DNA of 64,000 nucleotides from NCBI RefSeq assembly GCF_000225505.1, contig NZ_BACI01000060.1:1-64000 (forward strand), given 5' to 3'. The notes under the pieces were generated by a model. It ran no database searches. It had not been told where the DNA came from and saw only the letters and a program-made list of their open reading frames with translations. The position numbers and the translations under genes were made by a program. Shown here piece by piece: positions 1 through 8,820 of the stretch (position 1 is the stretch's first letter; each line of letters begins with the position of its first letter). Source of the DNA: Gordonia alkanivorans NBRC 16433 (GTDB taxonomy: Bacteria > Actinomycetota > Actinomycetes > Mycobacteriales > Mycobacteriaceae).

Positions 1-13
1 TTCAGGTAGGGGG

Positions 14-475
14 TCATTTCATTTCTCCGGGAGCCGTTAAGTTGCCGGCGACGTCGTCCCGAAGTGCTCGCAGGGCGTCTTCGGTCTCGGCGGCCCGGTG
101 CGCGCCGACAGCCGCCTCCCATCGGACACGGATCTGCTCGAACGCAGCACTCCCGATCGCGATCGCCTCGCGACCGTGCGCGGTGATCTGCAGACTCTTG
201 CGGCGCGCATCGTCGGTGTCTGCCGCTCGTTCCACGTAGCCCAGTCCCTCGAGCGTGCTGATGGTCTTGGCGGCCGCCTGGCGGGAGACGCCGAGGTGCC
301 GGGCGAGGGAAGCGGCGTTGCCCGCCCCCTCCTCGATGGCCTCCATGGCGAGCTCATTGGAAACCGTGAGGCCCGCATGCCCGGCCTCGGTCAGTTTCTC
401 GGTGACCTCGCGCGTCATCGCGTCGAAGGTCTCGACCAGCATGCGGGCGAACTGTGCGCCATGAGAAACGTCCAC
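14..475 (-). CDS. MarR family transcriptional regulator
   Basis: This is a 153-residue winged-helix repressor-type protein. The central part (about residues 50-105) reads as a MarR DNA-binding domain: a recognition-helix region LGVSRQAAAKTISTLEGLGYVER followed by a wing with DDARRKSLQIT. It is divergent from the alpha/beta hydrolase gene, and two copies of a perfect or near-perfect inverted repeat fill the gap. Autoregulation together with control of the hydrolase is the natural inference; the ligand is unknown. The length is normal for the family. Confidence 0.88.
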   Translation of the reverse strand: MDVSHGAQFARMLVETFDAMTREVTEKLTEAGHAGLTVSNELAMEAIEEGAGNAASLARHLGVSRQAAAKTISTLEGLGYVERAADTDDARRKSLQITAHGREAIAIGSAAFEQIRVRWEAAVGAHRAAETEDALRALRDDVAGNLTAPGEMK

Positions 476-504
476 GCCGGGAGATTACTGCGCGCCCCGA
501 GATG

Positions 505-556
505 TTGACAACCTAGTTGTCATACTCCTACCGTATGTTGACAACCTAGTTGTCAA
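505..556. promoter_or_regulatory. Tandem MarR-type operators between marR gene and hydrolase
   Basis: Two copies of the palindrome TTGACAAC-CTA-GTTGTCAA lie at 505-523 (last base T instead of A) and 538-556 (perfect), 33 bp apart. That is three helical turns, placing both on the same face of the DNA. They sit in the divergent intergenic region, and the second ends just before the hydrolase Shine-Dalgarno sequence. Arm and spacer sizes fit dimeric MarR binding. That the adjacent MarR protein binds here is inferred from position. Confidence 0.8.
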
Positions 557-571
557 TCTAAGGAGTCGATC

Positions 572-1462
572 ATGATCATGGGCACGCAGATCCCGGTCCG
601 GGCCACGATCCCCGGCGTCGAGCATCACGATGCAGCGGTGAACGGAACGGTGCTGCACTACGTCTCGGCGGGGCGGGAGGGCTCGCCGATCGTCCTGGTC
701 CACGGGTTCCCCGAGTCGTGGTGGGCGTTCCACAAGCTGATCCCGCTGTTGGCGGGGACCCATCGGGTGTTCGCCCTCGACCTCCGCGGTTTCGGCGATT
801 CTGCTGTCGCCGGCGACGACTTCACCAGTTCCATGGCCGCCGAGGACATCCACCAGTTCGTGAGACACCTCGCGGCCGGCCCCGTACATGTTCTCGCGCA
901 GGATATCTCGGGCGGTGCGGTCTATCGGTTCGTCTCGGGGCATCCCGAACTCGTGCGGAGCCTTGTCGGCGTGGAGATGGGGCTGGCCGGATTCGGACTC
1001 GAGGGATTCGGGGATGTCACCCAGGGTGGTTCGTGGCACATCGGTGCGTTGGCCGCGCCGGGGATACCCGACCTGCTCATCGCTGGCCGCGAGCGGGAAG
1101 TGCTCGGCGAGTGGGCTTTTCCGACGATGACCACTGTCGAGGGGGCGGTTGGCGAGGAGGATCTCGACGAGTTCGTCCGGGTTTTCGCCCGAGACGGCGG
1201 TTGGCGCGGGGCAGCGGGTCTGTACCGGTCCATGCTCGCCGAAGGGGAGGAGTTCCGGGCCAGGGCTGCCGTGCCGCTGGCCGTGCCGATGCTCGCGGTC
1301 GGATCCTCCGGAGGGGCGTTCACCGTCCAGACGCTCGCGCAGATCTCCGGCGGGCCGCTGTCCGCGGTGGAGTTCGACGAGGTGGGCCACCACGTCGCGC
1401 TCGAGGCCCCGGATCGGCTCGCGACAGCGGTCGCCGACTTCCTCGCCGACGTGGACGGCTGA
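572..1462 (+). CDS. Alpha/beta hydrolase, epoxide-hydrolase-like
   Basis: This is a 296-residue soluble alpha/beta-hydrolase-fold enzyme. The oxyanion motif HGFPESW (about residue 50) is typical of epoxide hydrolases and haloalkane dehalogenases. The nucleophile elbow reads AQDISGG, giving an aspartate nucleophile rather than serine. The catalytic histidine is in EVGHHVALEAP near the C-terminus. The substrate is unknown. Start choice: AAGGAG lies 7 nt before ATG 572. The gene is divergent from the marR gene and probably derepressed when the ligand binds that regulator. Confidence 0.85.
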   Translation: MIMGTQIPVRATIPGVEHHDAAVNGTVLHYVSAGREGSPIVLVHGFPESWWAFHKLIPLLAGTHRVFALDLRGFGDSAVAGDDFTSSMAAEDIHQFVRHLAAGPVHVLAQDISGGAVYRFVSGHPELVRSLVGVEMGLAGFGLEGFGDVTQGGSWHIGALAAPGIPDLLIAGREREVLGEWAFPTMTTVEGAVGEEDLDEFVRVFARDGGWRGAAGLYRSMLAEGEEFRARAAVPLAVPMLAVGSSGGAFTVQTLAQISGGPLSAVEFDEVGHHVALEAPDRLATAVADFLADVDG

Positions 1463-1500
1463 CGCCCACGTCGGCAGCGGGGATGCTGCGTCGCGATCCC

Positions 1501-1539
1501 GGCAGAGGCTTTTGTGCTCCGAGGACAAACGCCTCTGCC
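1501..1539. repeat. 39-bp imperfect palindrome downstream of the hydrolase
   Basis: The arms are 1501-1519 and 1521-1539 around a single central C. 17 of 19 positions pair, starting with GGCAGAGGC and ending GCCTCTGCC. There is no T-run after it. It could be a factor-independent terminator-like hairpin for the hydrolase gene, or an operator for the next gene. Part of the right arm, GAGGACAAACG, recurs at 1604 in the ribosome-binding region of the ligase gene. Confidence 0.55.
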
Positions 1540-1638
1540 AAGTCTGGCCTCCCGGGCCGTTTCAGATCACTTTGCGGTTGCTTAGTGTTCTGAATCACAT
1601 ACCGGAGGACAAACGTGATCTGCCTTGGAGGCCTACCC

Positions 1639-3105
1639 GTGACCAGTTCCTACTTCGCCTGGGACCTGACCGAGCGTGGCGACGCACCGTGTGTTCGCGA
1701 CGACGCGACCGCACTCGACTACGTGGGCTTCGCCGAGCGCGTCGACGCCGCGGCCGAGCAGTTCGCCGGTCGAGGTGTCGGCCGGGGCGATGTGGTGGCG
1801 ACCTTCCTGCCGAACCGCGTCGAACTGCTGATCACGCTGATGGCCGCCTGGCGGCTGGGCGCGGTCGCTACGCCGGTCAATCCCGCCTTCACGCCCGATG
1901 AGGCCGAGTACCAGCTCGCGGACTCGGGCGCACGCCTCGTCGTCGGGCTCACCGCGGGTGGCACCGATCCCGATCGTGACTTCCTCCCCGTCGACGACCT
2001 CGCCACGTCGCCGCCCCAGCGCTGGCGCGCCCCGGCCACGCCGAGCTTCGACGACGACGCACTGCTCATCTACACATCCGGCTCGACCGGCCGTCCCAAA
2101 GGCGTGCGCCTCTGCCACGGAAACCTGCACCACATGGGTTCGGCGATGGCCCAGCACTTCTCGCTCACCGATCGGGACCACGCACTACTCGTGCTGCCGC
2201 TGTTCCACGTCAACGCCATCTGCGTGAGCTTCCTGGCGCCGATGCTGGTCGGCGGGCAGTTGAGCATCACCGGCAAGTTCTCGCCGAGCCGATTCTTCGA
2301 CGACGTCGAGCGACTGAAGCCGACGTACTTCTCCGCAGTCCCGACCATCTACGCGCTCCTCGTCTCGCAGCCCGGTCTGACCCCGGACGCGGTCGCTTCA
2401 CTGCGATTCGCGGTCTGCGGGGCGGCCCCGATCTCCAAGGAACTGCTCGACCGGGTCGAGCAGGCCTTCGGCATCCCGATCGTCGAGGGCTACGGCCTGA
2501 CCGAGGGGACGTGTGCGTCGGCCTGCAACCCGGTCGACGGTGTGCGCAAACTCGGCACGGTCGGGCCTGCGCTGCCCGGCCAGCACATCGCCGTCGTCGA
2601 CGCCACGGGCGCCGAGGTGCCGACCGGTGAGATCGGCGAGGTCGTCATCAGCGGACCGAACGTGATGCGCGGCTACCTGAATCGTCCCGATGCCACCGCC
2701 TCGACCATCGTCGACGGCCGGCTGCACACCGGTGACGTCGGCCGTCTCGACTCCGACGGCTACCTGACCCTCGTCGACCGGATCAAGGACATGATCATCC
2801 GTGGCGGCGAGAACATCTACCCGAAGGAGATCGAGAACGCGCTCGCCACCCACCCCGACGTCCTCGAATGCGCCGTCGTCGGCGCCCCCGACGAGCTCTA
2901 CGGCGAGCTGCCGGTCGCTTTCGTGGTCGCCTACCCGGAGCGGAACCCGTCGGTCGAGGAACTCGCCGACCACATCGCCGACCGACTCGCGAAGGTCAAG
3001 CAGCCCAGCGTGATCCACGTCATCGACGCTTTGCCGCGCAACCCCGTCGGCAAGATCGACAAGCCGACCCTGCGCAACGAGTTGCGCAGCCCCGCGCCCA
3101 TCTGA
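1639..3105 (+). CDS. Acyl-CoA synthetase / AMP-dependent ligase (ANL superfamily)
   Basis: This is a 488-residue adenylate-forming enzyme, expected to activate a fatty or other carboxylic acid to its CoA thioester through an acyl-AMP. The AMP-binding P-loop YTSGSTGRPKG lies near residue 145, followed by GYGLTEG (A5), HTGDVGRLDSDGYL and DRIKDMIIRGGENIYPKEIE (A7/A8), and the catalytic lysine in PRNPVGKIDK at the C-terminus. Two starts have Shine-Dalgarno sequences. GTG 1639 has GGAGG 7 nt upstream and gives MTSSYFAWDL. GTG 1615 has GGAGG 6 nt upstream and adds eight residues. It is the first gene of a same-strand run with DUF3556, an FAD oxidoreductase and PucR. Substrate specificity cannot be read from sequence. 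Confidence 0.88.
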   Translation: MTSSYFAWDLTERGDAPCVRDDATALDYVGFAERVDAAAEQFAGRGVGRGDVVATFLPNRVELLITLMAAWRLGAVATPVNPAFTPDEAEYQLADSGARLVVGLTAGGTDPDRDFLPVDDLATSPPQRWRAPATPSFDDDALLIYTSGSTGRPKGVRLCHGNLHHMGSAMAQHFSLTDRDHALLVLPLFHVNAICVSFLAPMLVGGQLSITGKFSPSRFFDDVERLKPTYFSAVPTIYALLVSQPGLTPDAVASLRFAVCGAAPISKELLDRVEQAFGIPIVEGYGLTEGTCASACNPVDGVRKLGTVGPALPGQHIAVVDATGAEVPTGEIGEVVISGPNVMRGYLNRPDATASTIVDGRLHTGDVGRLDSDGYLTLVDRIKDMIIRGGENIYPKEIENALATHPDVLECAVVGAPDELYGELPVAFVVAYPERNPSVEELADHIADRLAKVKQPSVIHVIDALPRNPVGKIDKPTLRNELRSPAPI

Positions 3106-3189
3106 CGACCCCACACGATCCACCACCTCGCAGCCGTCCCGGCTGCCGAGTCGACATCCCACGCGCCACGGACCCCCGCGACGCCCGAA

Positions 3190-3209
3190 TCCGGTGATAT
3201 TCCACCGGA
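3190..3209. promoter_or_regulatory. Inverted repeat just upstream of the first DUF3556 gene
   Basis: TCCGGTG and CACCGGA form a perfect 7-bp inverted repeat with a 6-nt spacer. It lies immediately before the AAGGAG ribosome-binding site at 3211. It could be an operator or a small hairpin controlling translation. No binding protein is assigned. Confidence 0.4.
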
Positions 3210-3225
3210 AAAGGAGTGCACAGCA

Positions 3226-5088
3226 ATGGGACTCACCCAACCCGATTTCCCCCAAGTGGACCCGGAGACATTCCTCCAGAGACCGTTCTTCGACCGAATC
3301 CGCACACTCGGCGCCCATTGGGCCGATTACGGATTCGGCACACCGAAGATGGTGCACATCATCTATCTGGTGAAGGTCTTCGTCTTCTACGTCGGCGTGG
3401 GGATCACGCTCGCGACCCTGACGTCCGGACTCAACCCGCTCCACGTCACCGAGTGGTGGAACCAACCCATCGTCTACCAGAAGGCGATCCTGTGGACGGT
3501 GCTGGTGGAGATCCTCGGCATCGGCGGCTCGTGGGGTCCGCTGGCCGGCCACTTCAAGCCGATGACCGGCGGCATCCTGTACTGGTTGCGCCCCAAGACG
3601 ATCCGGCTCCCACCGTGGCCCGGCAAGGTGCCCTCCACCAAGGGCGACTCCCGCACCCCCTTCGACGTCGCGGTGTACGCCCTGATCCTCACGAATCTCG
3701 TTGTCGCGATCGCTCTTCCGGGTGTCACGTCGGACTCGCTGGACGCCGCGATGGCCGACAACCAGGGCCTGGTGAACCCGACGCTGATGTACCCGCTGAT
3801 CGCTCTGCTCGTCGTCATGGGTCTGCGGGACAAGGTCATCTTCCTCGCGGGACGATCCGAGCAGTACCTGCCCGCGATCATCTTCTTCGGAATCCTGCCG
3901 TTCGTGGACATGATCCTCGCGCTGAAGCTGCTGATCGTGACCGTCTGGGTCGGTGCCGGAATCTCCAAGATGGGGCATCACTTCTCGATGGTGATCCCGC
4001 CGATGCTGTCGAACACCCCGTGGTTGCCGAGCAAGACGGTCAAGCGTGCGCATTACCGCAACTTCCCCGAGGACATGCGGCCGTCGAAGCTGGCCGGCGG
4101 CGTCGGGCACGTGCTGGGCACCATCGTCGAGATCGTCACGCCCCTGGTGCTGCTCTTCTCCACCAACAAGACGCTCACCGTGGCCGCGGTCGTGCTCATG
4201 GTGTGCTTCCACCTGTTCATCCTGTCGACGTTCCCGCTGGCCGTTCCGCTCGAATGGAACATGCTGTTCGCCTACGCGTCGGTGTTCCTGTTCCTCGGGT
4301 TCCCGGCCTGGGACGGCTACGCCCTCACCGACACCTCGACCCCGTGGGGCATGGTGTTGATCGTCGCGGCGCTCTGCTTCTTCCCGATCCTGGGCAACCT
4401 GCGGCCCGACCTCGTCTCCTTCCTGCCGTCGATGCGTCAGTACGCCGGCAACTGGGCGTCGGCGACCTGGGCGTTCGCGCCGGGCGCCGAGGAGAAGCTC
4501 GACAAGTATGTTGTGCGACCGGCCAAGAACACCCGCACGCAGCTGCTCGAGTCGTACCCGCCGGAGGTCGCCGACGTGGTGATGCACCAGCTGCTGGCGT
4601 GGCGGTCGCTGCACAGCCAGGGCCGCGCGCTGTACTCGCTGATGATGCGCCATCTCGGCTCCGACATCGACACCTACACCCTGCGCGAGGCCGAGTTCTC
4701 CTGTAACTCACTGGTGGCCTTCAACTTCGGTGACGGACACCTCCACGACGAGAAGCTGATCGCCGCCCTGCAGCGACGCTGCAACTTCGCGCCGGGTGAG
4801 TTCACCGTCGCGTGGATCGAGTCGCAGCCGATCCACAAGGGCACGCAGGCCTACAAGGTGATCGACGCCGCGCTGGGTGTCATCGAGACCGGCACCTACC
4901 GGGTCGTCGACGCGATCAACGAGCAGCCGTGGCTCCCGAACGGGCCGATCCCGTTCGACGTCGAGTGGACTCTCGACGTTGACGCTCGTCGCGCGGTCAC
5001 CGATCCTGAGGTGGTGCGTGAACCGCGGATGCGCCGCAACGACAGCGGCACGTCGCCCGTGCAGGCGACAGATCAGGTGCAGCAGTGA
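3226..5088 (+). CDS. DUF3556 polytopic membrane protein (copy 1)
   Basis: This is a 620-residue protein matching the actinobacterial DUF3556 family, whose function is unknown. A soluble N-terminal stretch (HWADYGFGTPKMVH) is followed by about eight to ten hydrophobic segments spread over residues 45-400. A conserved loop reads YWLRPKTIR-PPWP. The soluble C-terminal third contains the CNSLVAFNFGDGHL motif and QRRCNFAPGEF. The start has AAGGAG 9 nt upstream. The stop overlaps the GTG of the FAD oxidoreductase (GTGA), so the two are probably translationally coupled. A paralogue lies at 11234-12982 with the same motifs. Neighbouring acyl-CoA ligase and FAD enzyme suggest lipid or isoprenoid chemistry at the membrane (inference). 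Confidence 0.85.
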   Translation: MGLTQPDFPQVDPETFLQRPFFDRIRTLGAHWADYGFGTPKMVHIIYLVKVFVFYVGVGITLATLTSGLNPLHVTEWWNQPIVYQKAILWTVLVEILGIGGSWGPLAGHFKPMTGGILYWLRPKTIRLPPWPGKVPSTKGDSRTPFDVAVYALILTNLVVAIALPGVTSDSLDAAMADNQGLVNPTLMYPLIALLVVMGLRDKVIFLAGRSEQYLPAIIFFGILPFVDMILALKLLIVTVWVGAGISKMGHHFSMVIPPMLSNTPWLPSKTVKRAHYRNFPEDMRPSKLAGGVGHVLGTIVEIVTPLVLLFSTNKTLTVAAVVLMVCFHLFILSTFPLAVPLEWNMLFAYASVFLFLGFPAWDGYALTDTSTPWGMVLIVAALCFFPILGNLRPDLVSFLPSMRQYAGNWASATWAFAPGAEEKLDKYVVRPAKNTRTQLLESYPPEVADVVMHQLLAWRSLHSQGRALYSLMMRHLGSDIDTYTLREAEFSCNSLVAFNFGDGHLHDEKLIAALQRRCNFAPGEFTVAWIESQPIHKGTQAYKVIDAALGVIETGTYRVVDAINEQPWLPNGPIPFDVEWTLDVDARRAVTDPEVVREPRMRRNDSGTSPVQATDQVQQ

Positions 5089-6512
5089 CCACTGCTGTCG
5101 TGGTCGGCGGCGGGCCCAACGGGCTCGCCGCCGCCCTGCACCTGGCCCGCAACGGCGTGCAGGTGCAGGTACTGGAAGCCGCCGACACGGTCGGGGGTGG
5201 CGCACGATCCGGCGAACTGACCGTCCCGGGCGTCATCCACGACCACTGCTCGGCGTTCCATCCGCTCGGGGTGGGGTCGCCGTTCTGGGCCGAGGTCGGA
5301 CTCGAGAAGTACGGGCTCGTGTGGAAGTGGCCGGAGATCGACTGCGCCCACCCGCTGGACTCCGGCGACGCCGCGCTGCTGTACCAGTCGATCGCCGAGA
5401 CCGCCGCCGGTCTGGGCGACGACGGAGTCCGCTGGCGGTCCATGTTCGGCGACCTCGCCGAACATTTCGACGACCTGGGTGAGGACCTGCTGCGGCCGAT
5501 CGTCAACGTCCCCGGACACCCGATCCGTCTGGCGGCGTTCGGTCCTCGTGCGGTGCTGCCGGCGACCGTGCTCGCGCGGTGGTTCCGAACCGGACGGGCG
5601 CGTGCGCTCTACGGCGGGATCGCCGCGCACCTGTTCTCCCGCCTCGACCGGCCGCTGACGGCTTCTCTCGGTCTGATGATCGCCGCGAGCGGGCATCGAT
5701 ACGGATGGCCCGTCGCCGAGGGCGGTTCCGGCGCCATCATCGCGGCGGTGTCAGCGGCGCTGCTCGACGCCGGCGGCAAGATCGAGACCGGAGTCCGTGT
5801 CAGTTCCCGTGCGGACATCCCCACCGCCGACCTCGTCCTGCTGGATCTGTCTCCGGCGCAGGTGCTTTCGATCTACGGCGACGCCATGCCCGCACGAATC
5901 CGTCGCTCCTACCGGCGGTACCGCGTCGGGTCGTCGGCCTTCAAAGTCGATTTCGCCATCGACGGTGACATCCCGTGGACCAATCCGGACTGTGTTCGGG
6001 CCGGAACCGTGCACCTCGGCGGCGCCTTCGACGAGGTCGCGTACACGGAGAAGCAACGCGCGGCGGGGGTCATGTCGGCTCGGCCCTTCGTCCTGCTCGG
6101 TCAGCAGTACGTCGCCGATCCCAGTCGGAGTGCGGGTGACATCAATCCGATCTACGCCTACGCCCACGTCCCGCGGGGTTTCGACGGCGACGCCACCGAA
6201 CAGATCGTGGCGCAGATCGAGAGATTCGCCCCCGGTTTCCGCGACCGCATCGTCGCCACGACGAGCCTGGGAACCGAGGCTCTGCACCAGGGCAACGCCA
6301 ACTTCGCGGCCGGTGACATCATCGGCGGCGCCAACAACGGGCTGCAGATGGTCCTGCGTCCCCGCCTTGCGGTCGATCCGTACTCGACAGGCGTCCCGGG
6401 CGTGTACATCTGCTCGCAGTCCAGTCCGCCGGGAGCCGGTGTGCACGGGTTGTGCGGGTACCACGCCGCGGAGTCGGCGTTGCGTCACGCCCGGGTGGGT
6501 TCGGCCCGGTGA
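5085..6512 (+). CDS. FAD-dependent oxidoreductase, phytoene-desaturase-like
   Basis: This 475-residue protein has an N-terminal dinucleotide-binding motif VVVGGGPNGLAAALHLA (residues 4-20) followed by the LEAADTVGGGARS signature of the phytoene dehydrogenase / amine oxidase superfamily. The C-terminal FAD contact region reads GVYICSQSSPPGAGVHGLCGYHAA. It belongs to the broad CrtI/Rv0897-like group found in actinobacteria, and its substrate is unknown. There is no phytoene synthase nearby, so a carotenoid role is not supported. GTG start 5085 overlaps the stop of the DUF3556 gene. Its own stop overlaps a GTG start of the PucR gene. Confidence 0.85.
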   Translation: MTTAVVVGGGPNGLAAALHLARNGVQVQVLEAADTVGGGARSGELTVPGVIHDHCSAFHPLGVGSPFWAEVGLEKYGLVWKWPEIDCAHPLDSGDAALLYQSIAETAAGLGDDGVRWRSMFGDLAEHFDDLGEDLLRPIVNVPGHPIRLAAFGPRAVLPATVLARWFRTGRARALYGGIAAHLFSRLDRPLTASLGLMIAASGHRYGWPVAEGGSGAIIAAVSAALLDAGGKIETGVRVSSRADIPTADLVLLDLSPAQVLSIYGDAMPARIRRSYRRYRVGSSAFKVDFAIDGDIPWTNPDCVRAGTVHLGGAFDEVAYTEKQRAAGVMSARPFVLLGQQYVADPSRSAGDINPIYAYAHVPRGFDGDATEQIVAQIERFAPGFRDRIVATTSLGTEALHQGNANFAAGDIIGGANNGLQMVLRPRLAVDPYSTGVPGVYICSQSSPPGAGVHGLCGYHAAESALRHARVGSAR

Positions 6513-7822
6513 CCGGTTCGGGTGCGTTTCGCTCGATGTCGACGGCCGCGGGCGACGCAGCCCGCGACCGGCTGGCCGGGGTGCCCGCCGCGGCCGGCTC
6601 CGAACTGCTCGAAGACGCCGCGCTGGTCGCGAAGATGTTGCGGGAGGGCGAGTCCGAGCTCGTCGCCGAGCTGAGCTCGATGATGACCCGCGGCATCGAC
6701 CAACTCGACACCGACCCCAAGCTGATCGAACTGCTCGCGGCCAGCGTTCACGGCAACGTGTCGACGATCATCCATGTCCTGGCCAACGACATCCCCATCG
6801 AGCATCTCCAACCGGCAACTGCCGCAGTGGAATATGCGCTCAGGCTGGCGCAGCGCGACGTGCCGTCGAACTCACTCGTCCGGGCGTACCACATGGGACA
6901 GAACAGCATGATGCACCGCTGTTACCGGCTGGTCGAGGAACTCGACCTCGATGCCGAGGCCTCCATGGCGCTCATCCGGCACATCTCAGATGTCGTCTTC
7001 GGCTACATCGACTGGATAACGCTCTACGTGTTCGAGGCCTACGAGGACGAGCGCCGCCGGTGGCTCGGCGTCGAGGGCAACGTGCAGTCGGCCGCCATCC
7101 ACACGTTCCTCGACAGCCTCGACGCCGACGACCGCGACTTCGAGAGCGAGACCGGATACCGCCTGGAACGGCGGCATCTCGCGCTGATCGTGTGGTCGGC
7201 CGACGACGATCCGCGCGAGCTGGGCGCGCTCACCCGCGCGGCGCGAGACCTGGCCGTACAGATCGGTGGCGGAGGGGACCCGATCGTCACCGCGATCGAC
7301 CGGTCGACCGTCTGGGCCTGGATTCCCTTGGCAGTTCGCGGCGACGACGACAGCGTTGCGCAGGCAACGGTGCCGCCGGGGGTCAGGGTCGCCTGGGGCC
7401 TCCCGGCGTCGGGTGCGCGTGGTTTCCGGCGCACACACGAGCAGGCCCGCGCCGCCTATTCGGTCGCCACGACGCCGGGGAGTTCGGCCGGACAGGTCGT
7501 CGGCTTCGGCGACCGGGGTGTCGCCGTCGTGTCATTACTTGCCCGCGAACTGGATTCGACGCGTGCCTGGGTCCACGAAGTACTGGGCGGACTCGCCGAG
7601 GACACCCCGAACGCGGCGATGCTGCGCGAGACGCTGTCGGTGTACTTCGCCACGAAGGAAAGTCACCTCCACACCGCCGAACGCCTGAACCTGCACCGGA
7701 ACACGGTGAAGTACCGCGTCGGGAAGGCGCTGGCCGAGGTGCCGCGCGACCGCGACCGCCTCGACCTCGCCCTGGCCCTCAAGGTCTGCGAGTTCCTCGG
7801 CCCGACGGTGCTCGACCGCTGA
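6509..7822 (+). CDS. PucR family transcriptional regulator
   Basis: This is a regulator of about 437 residues. The C-terminus carries the PucR-type helix-turn-helix: LRETLSVYFATKESHLHTAERLNLHRNTVKYRVGKA. The long N-terminal part (a RsbR-like helical region around residues 20-200) and central domain are typical of PucR/CdaR sensors. The GTG at 6509 overlaps the upstream stop (GTGA). ATG 6536 (MSTAAGDAARDR) is an alternative start. It is the last gene of the ligase-DUF3556-FAD oxidoreductase run and is likely its regulator. It ends 3 nt from the convergent SDR gene. Confidence 0.85.
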   Translation: MTGSGAFRSMSTAAGDAARDRLAGVPAAAGSELLEDAALVAKMLREGESELVAELSSMMTRGIDQLDTDPKLIELLAASVHGNVSTIIHVLANDIPIEHLQPATAAVEYALRLAQRDVPSNSLVRAYHMGQNSMMHRCYRLVEELDLDAEASMALIRHISDVVFGYIDWITLYVFEAYEDERRRWLGVEGNVQSAAIHTFLDSLDADDRDFESETGYRLERRHLALIVWSADDDPRELGALTRAARDLAVQIGGGGDPIVTAIDRSTVWAWIPLAVRGDDDSVAQATVPPGVRVAWGLPASGARGFRRTHEQARAAYSVATTPGSSAGQVVGFGDRGVAVVSLLARELDSTRAWVHEVLGGLAEDTPNAAMLRETLSVYFATKESHLHTAERLNLHRNTVKYRVGKALAEVPRDRDRLDLALALKVCEFLGPTVLDR

Positions 7823-7825
7823 CCG

Positions 7826-8659
7826 TCAGTCACACGCGGTGGCTGCGGACGCCTCGCGCAGCGGCGCGATCTCCTTCTCGATGCGTTCGGTGATCGCCAC
7901 CCGCCGGTCGAGCGCGTCCTGGCCTACGGGAAGATGCAGCGGCAGTGGACCGTCCGACGACACGATCCGGTGGATGAACGCGGCGCCCTTGACCGGATCG
8001 CCGAGCTGCGAGTGGTTGGTCTCCGCGGCCCAGTCGAGTGTCGCGTGAGCGGGGGTGCCGTCATACGCCGCAATCTGATTCGCCGGGAGTTGTAGCGAAC
8101 TGGCGTCGAGGAAGTCGGTGCGGAACACACCGGGTTCGACGACGGTGCTCTGGATGCCGAACGGCGCGAGCTCGCCGGCGAGGGATTCGCTGATGCCCGC
8201 GACCGCGAACTTGGTGGCCGAATAGAGTCCGACGCCCGGCTCGCCCTCGAAGCCTCCGCGCGATCCGATGTGCACGAGTTTGCCGCGACCGGCGGCCCGC
8301 ATCAGCGGCACGACCGCACGAGTGGTGTTGAGGAGTCCGAAGACGTTGACGTCGAACACCGACCGCGCCTCGGCGTCGGTGACCTCCTCCACCGCACCGA
8401 GCAGACCGCGTCCGGCGTTGTTGACCAGGACGTCGATGGTTCCGAACCGCTCCACCGTCAGGGCGACGGCGGTGGCGACCTGGTCGGGATCGGTGACGTC
8501 GAGCGGTACCGGTAGGACATCGGCGTCGGCTCGGACGTCCTCGGGGATGGAGTCGGTGCGGCGCGCGCAGACCGCGACTCGGTCGCCGGCCTGCAGTGCG
8601 GCCCGAGCCATCTCGAGGCCCAGTCCGCGGCCGGCTCCGGTGATCATCCAGACAGACAT
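7826..8659 (-). CDS. Short-chain dehydrogenase/reductase (SDR)
   Basis: This 277-residue classical SDR has the N-terminal cofactor motif TGAGRGLG, then NNAGRG, and the catalytic YSATK (Tyr-x-x-x-Lys) preceded by a serine in HIGSRGG. It should be an NAD(P)H-dependent oxidoreductase; the substrate is unknown. ATG 8659 (MSVWMITGAGRG) puts the nucleotide-binding strand at the N-terminus as usual for the family; the longer frame upstream has no such support. It is divergent from the XRE/MmyB-type regulator at 8821, a common pairing in which the regulator controls the SDR. Confidence 0.88.
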   Translation of the reverse strand: MSVWMITGAGRGLGLEMARAALQAGDRVAVCARRTDSIPEDVRADADVLPVPLDVTDPDQVATAVALTVERFGTIDVLVNNAGRGLLGAVEEVTDAEARSVFDVNVFGLLNTTRAVVPLMRAAGRGKLVHIGSRGGFEGEPGVGLYSATKFAVAGISESLAGELAPFGIQSTVVEPGVFRTDFLDASSLQLPANQIAAYDGTPAHATLDWAAETNHSQLGDPVKGAAFIHRIVSSDGPLPLHLPVGQDALDRRVAITERIEKEIAPLREASAATACD

Positions 8660-8820
8660 GTTCGTGCTCACTTTCGTTGGGATGGTGGTGAATCGCCGTC
8701 GAGGCGATGACATCCATGGTTGCGATGCCGCGAGCACCGGTGAAGAGAGAGTTCTTCCTGGGACAAACTGGGCCACCCACATCCTTTGACGCACGTCGGC
8801 CGAATCCCCAGGATGGAGAC

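Noticed and set aside
2398-4653. 751-codon open frame on the minus strand across the ligase and DUF3556 genes
   Set aside because: It is antisense to two well-supported genes and has Arg/Asp/Gly-rich sequence typical of high-GC shadow frames, without any domain.
5085-6512. Carotenoid biosynthesis cluster based on the phytoene-desaturase-like gene
   Set aside because: No phytoene synthase, GGPP synthase or cyclase is present. The protein belongs to the broad flavoprotein family with many other substrates.
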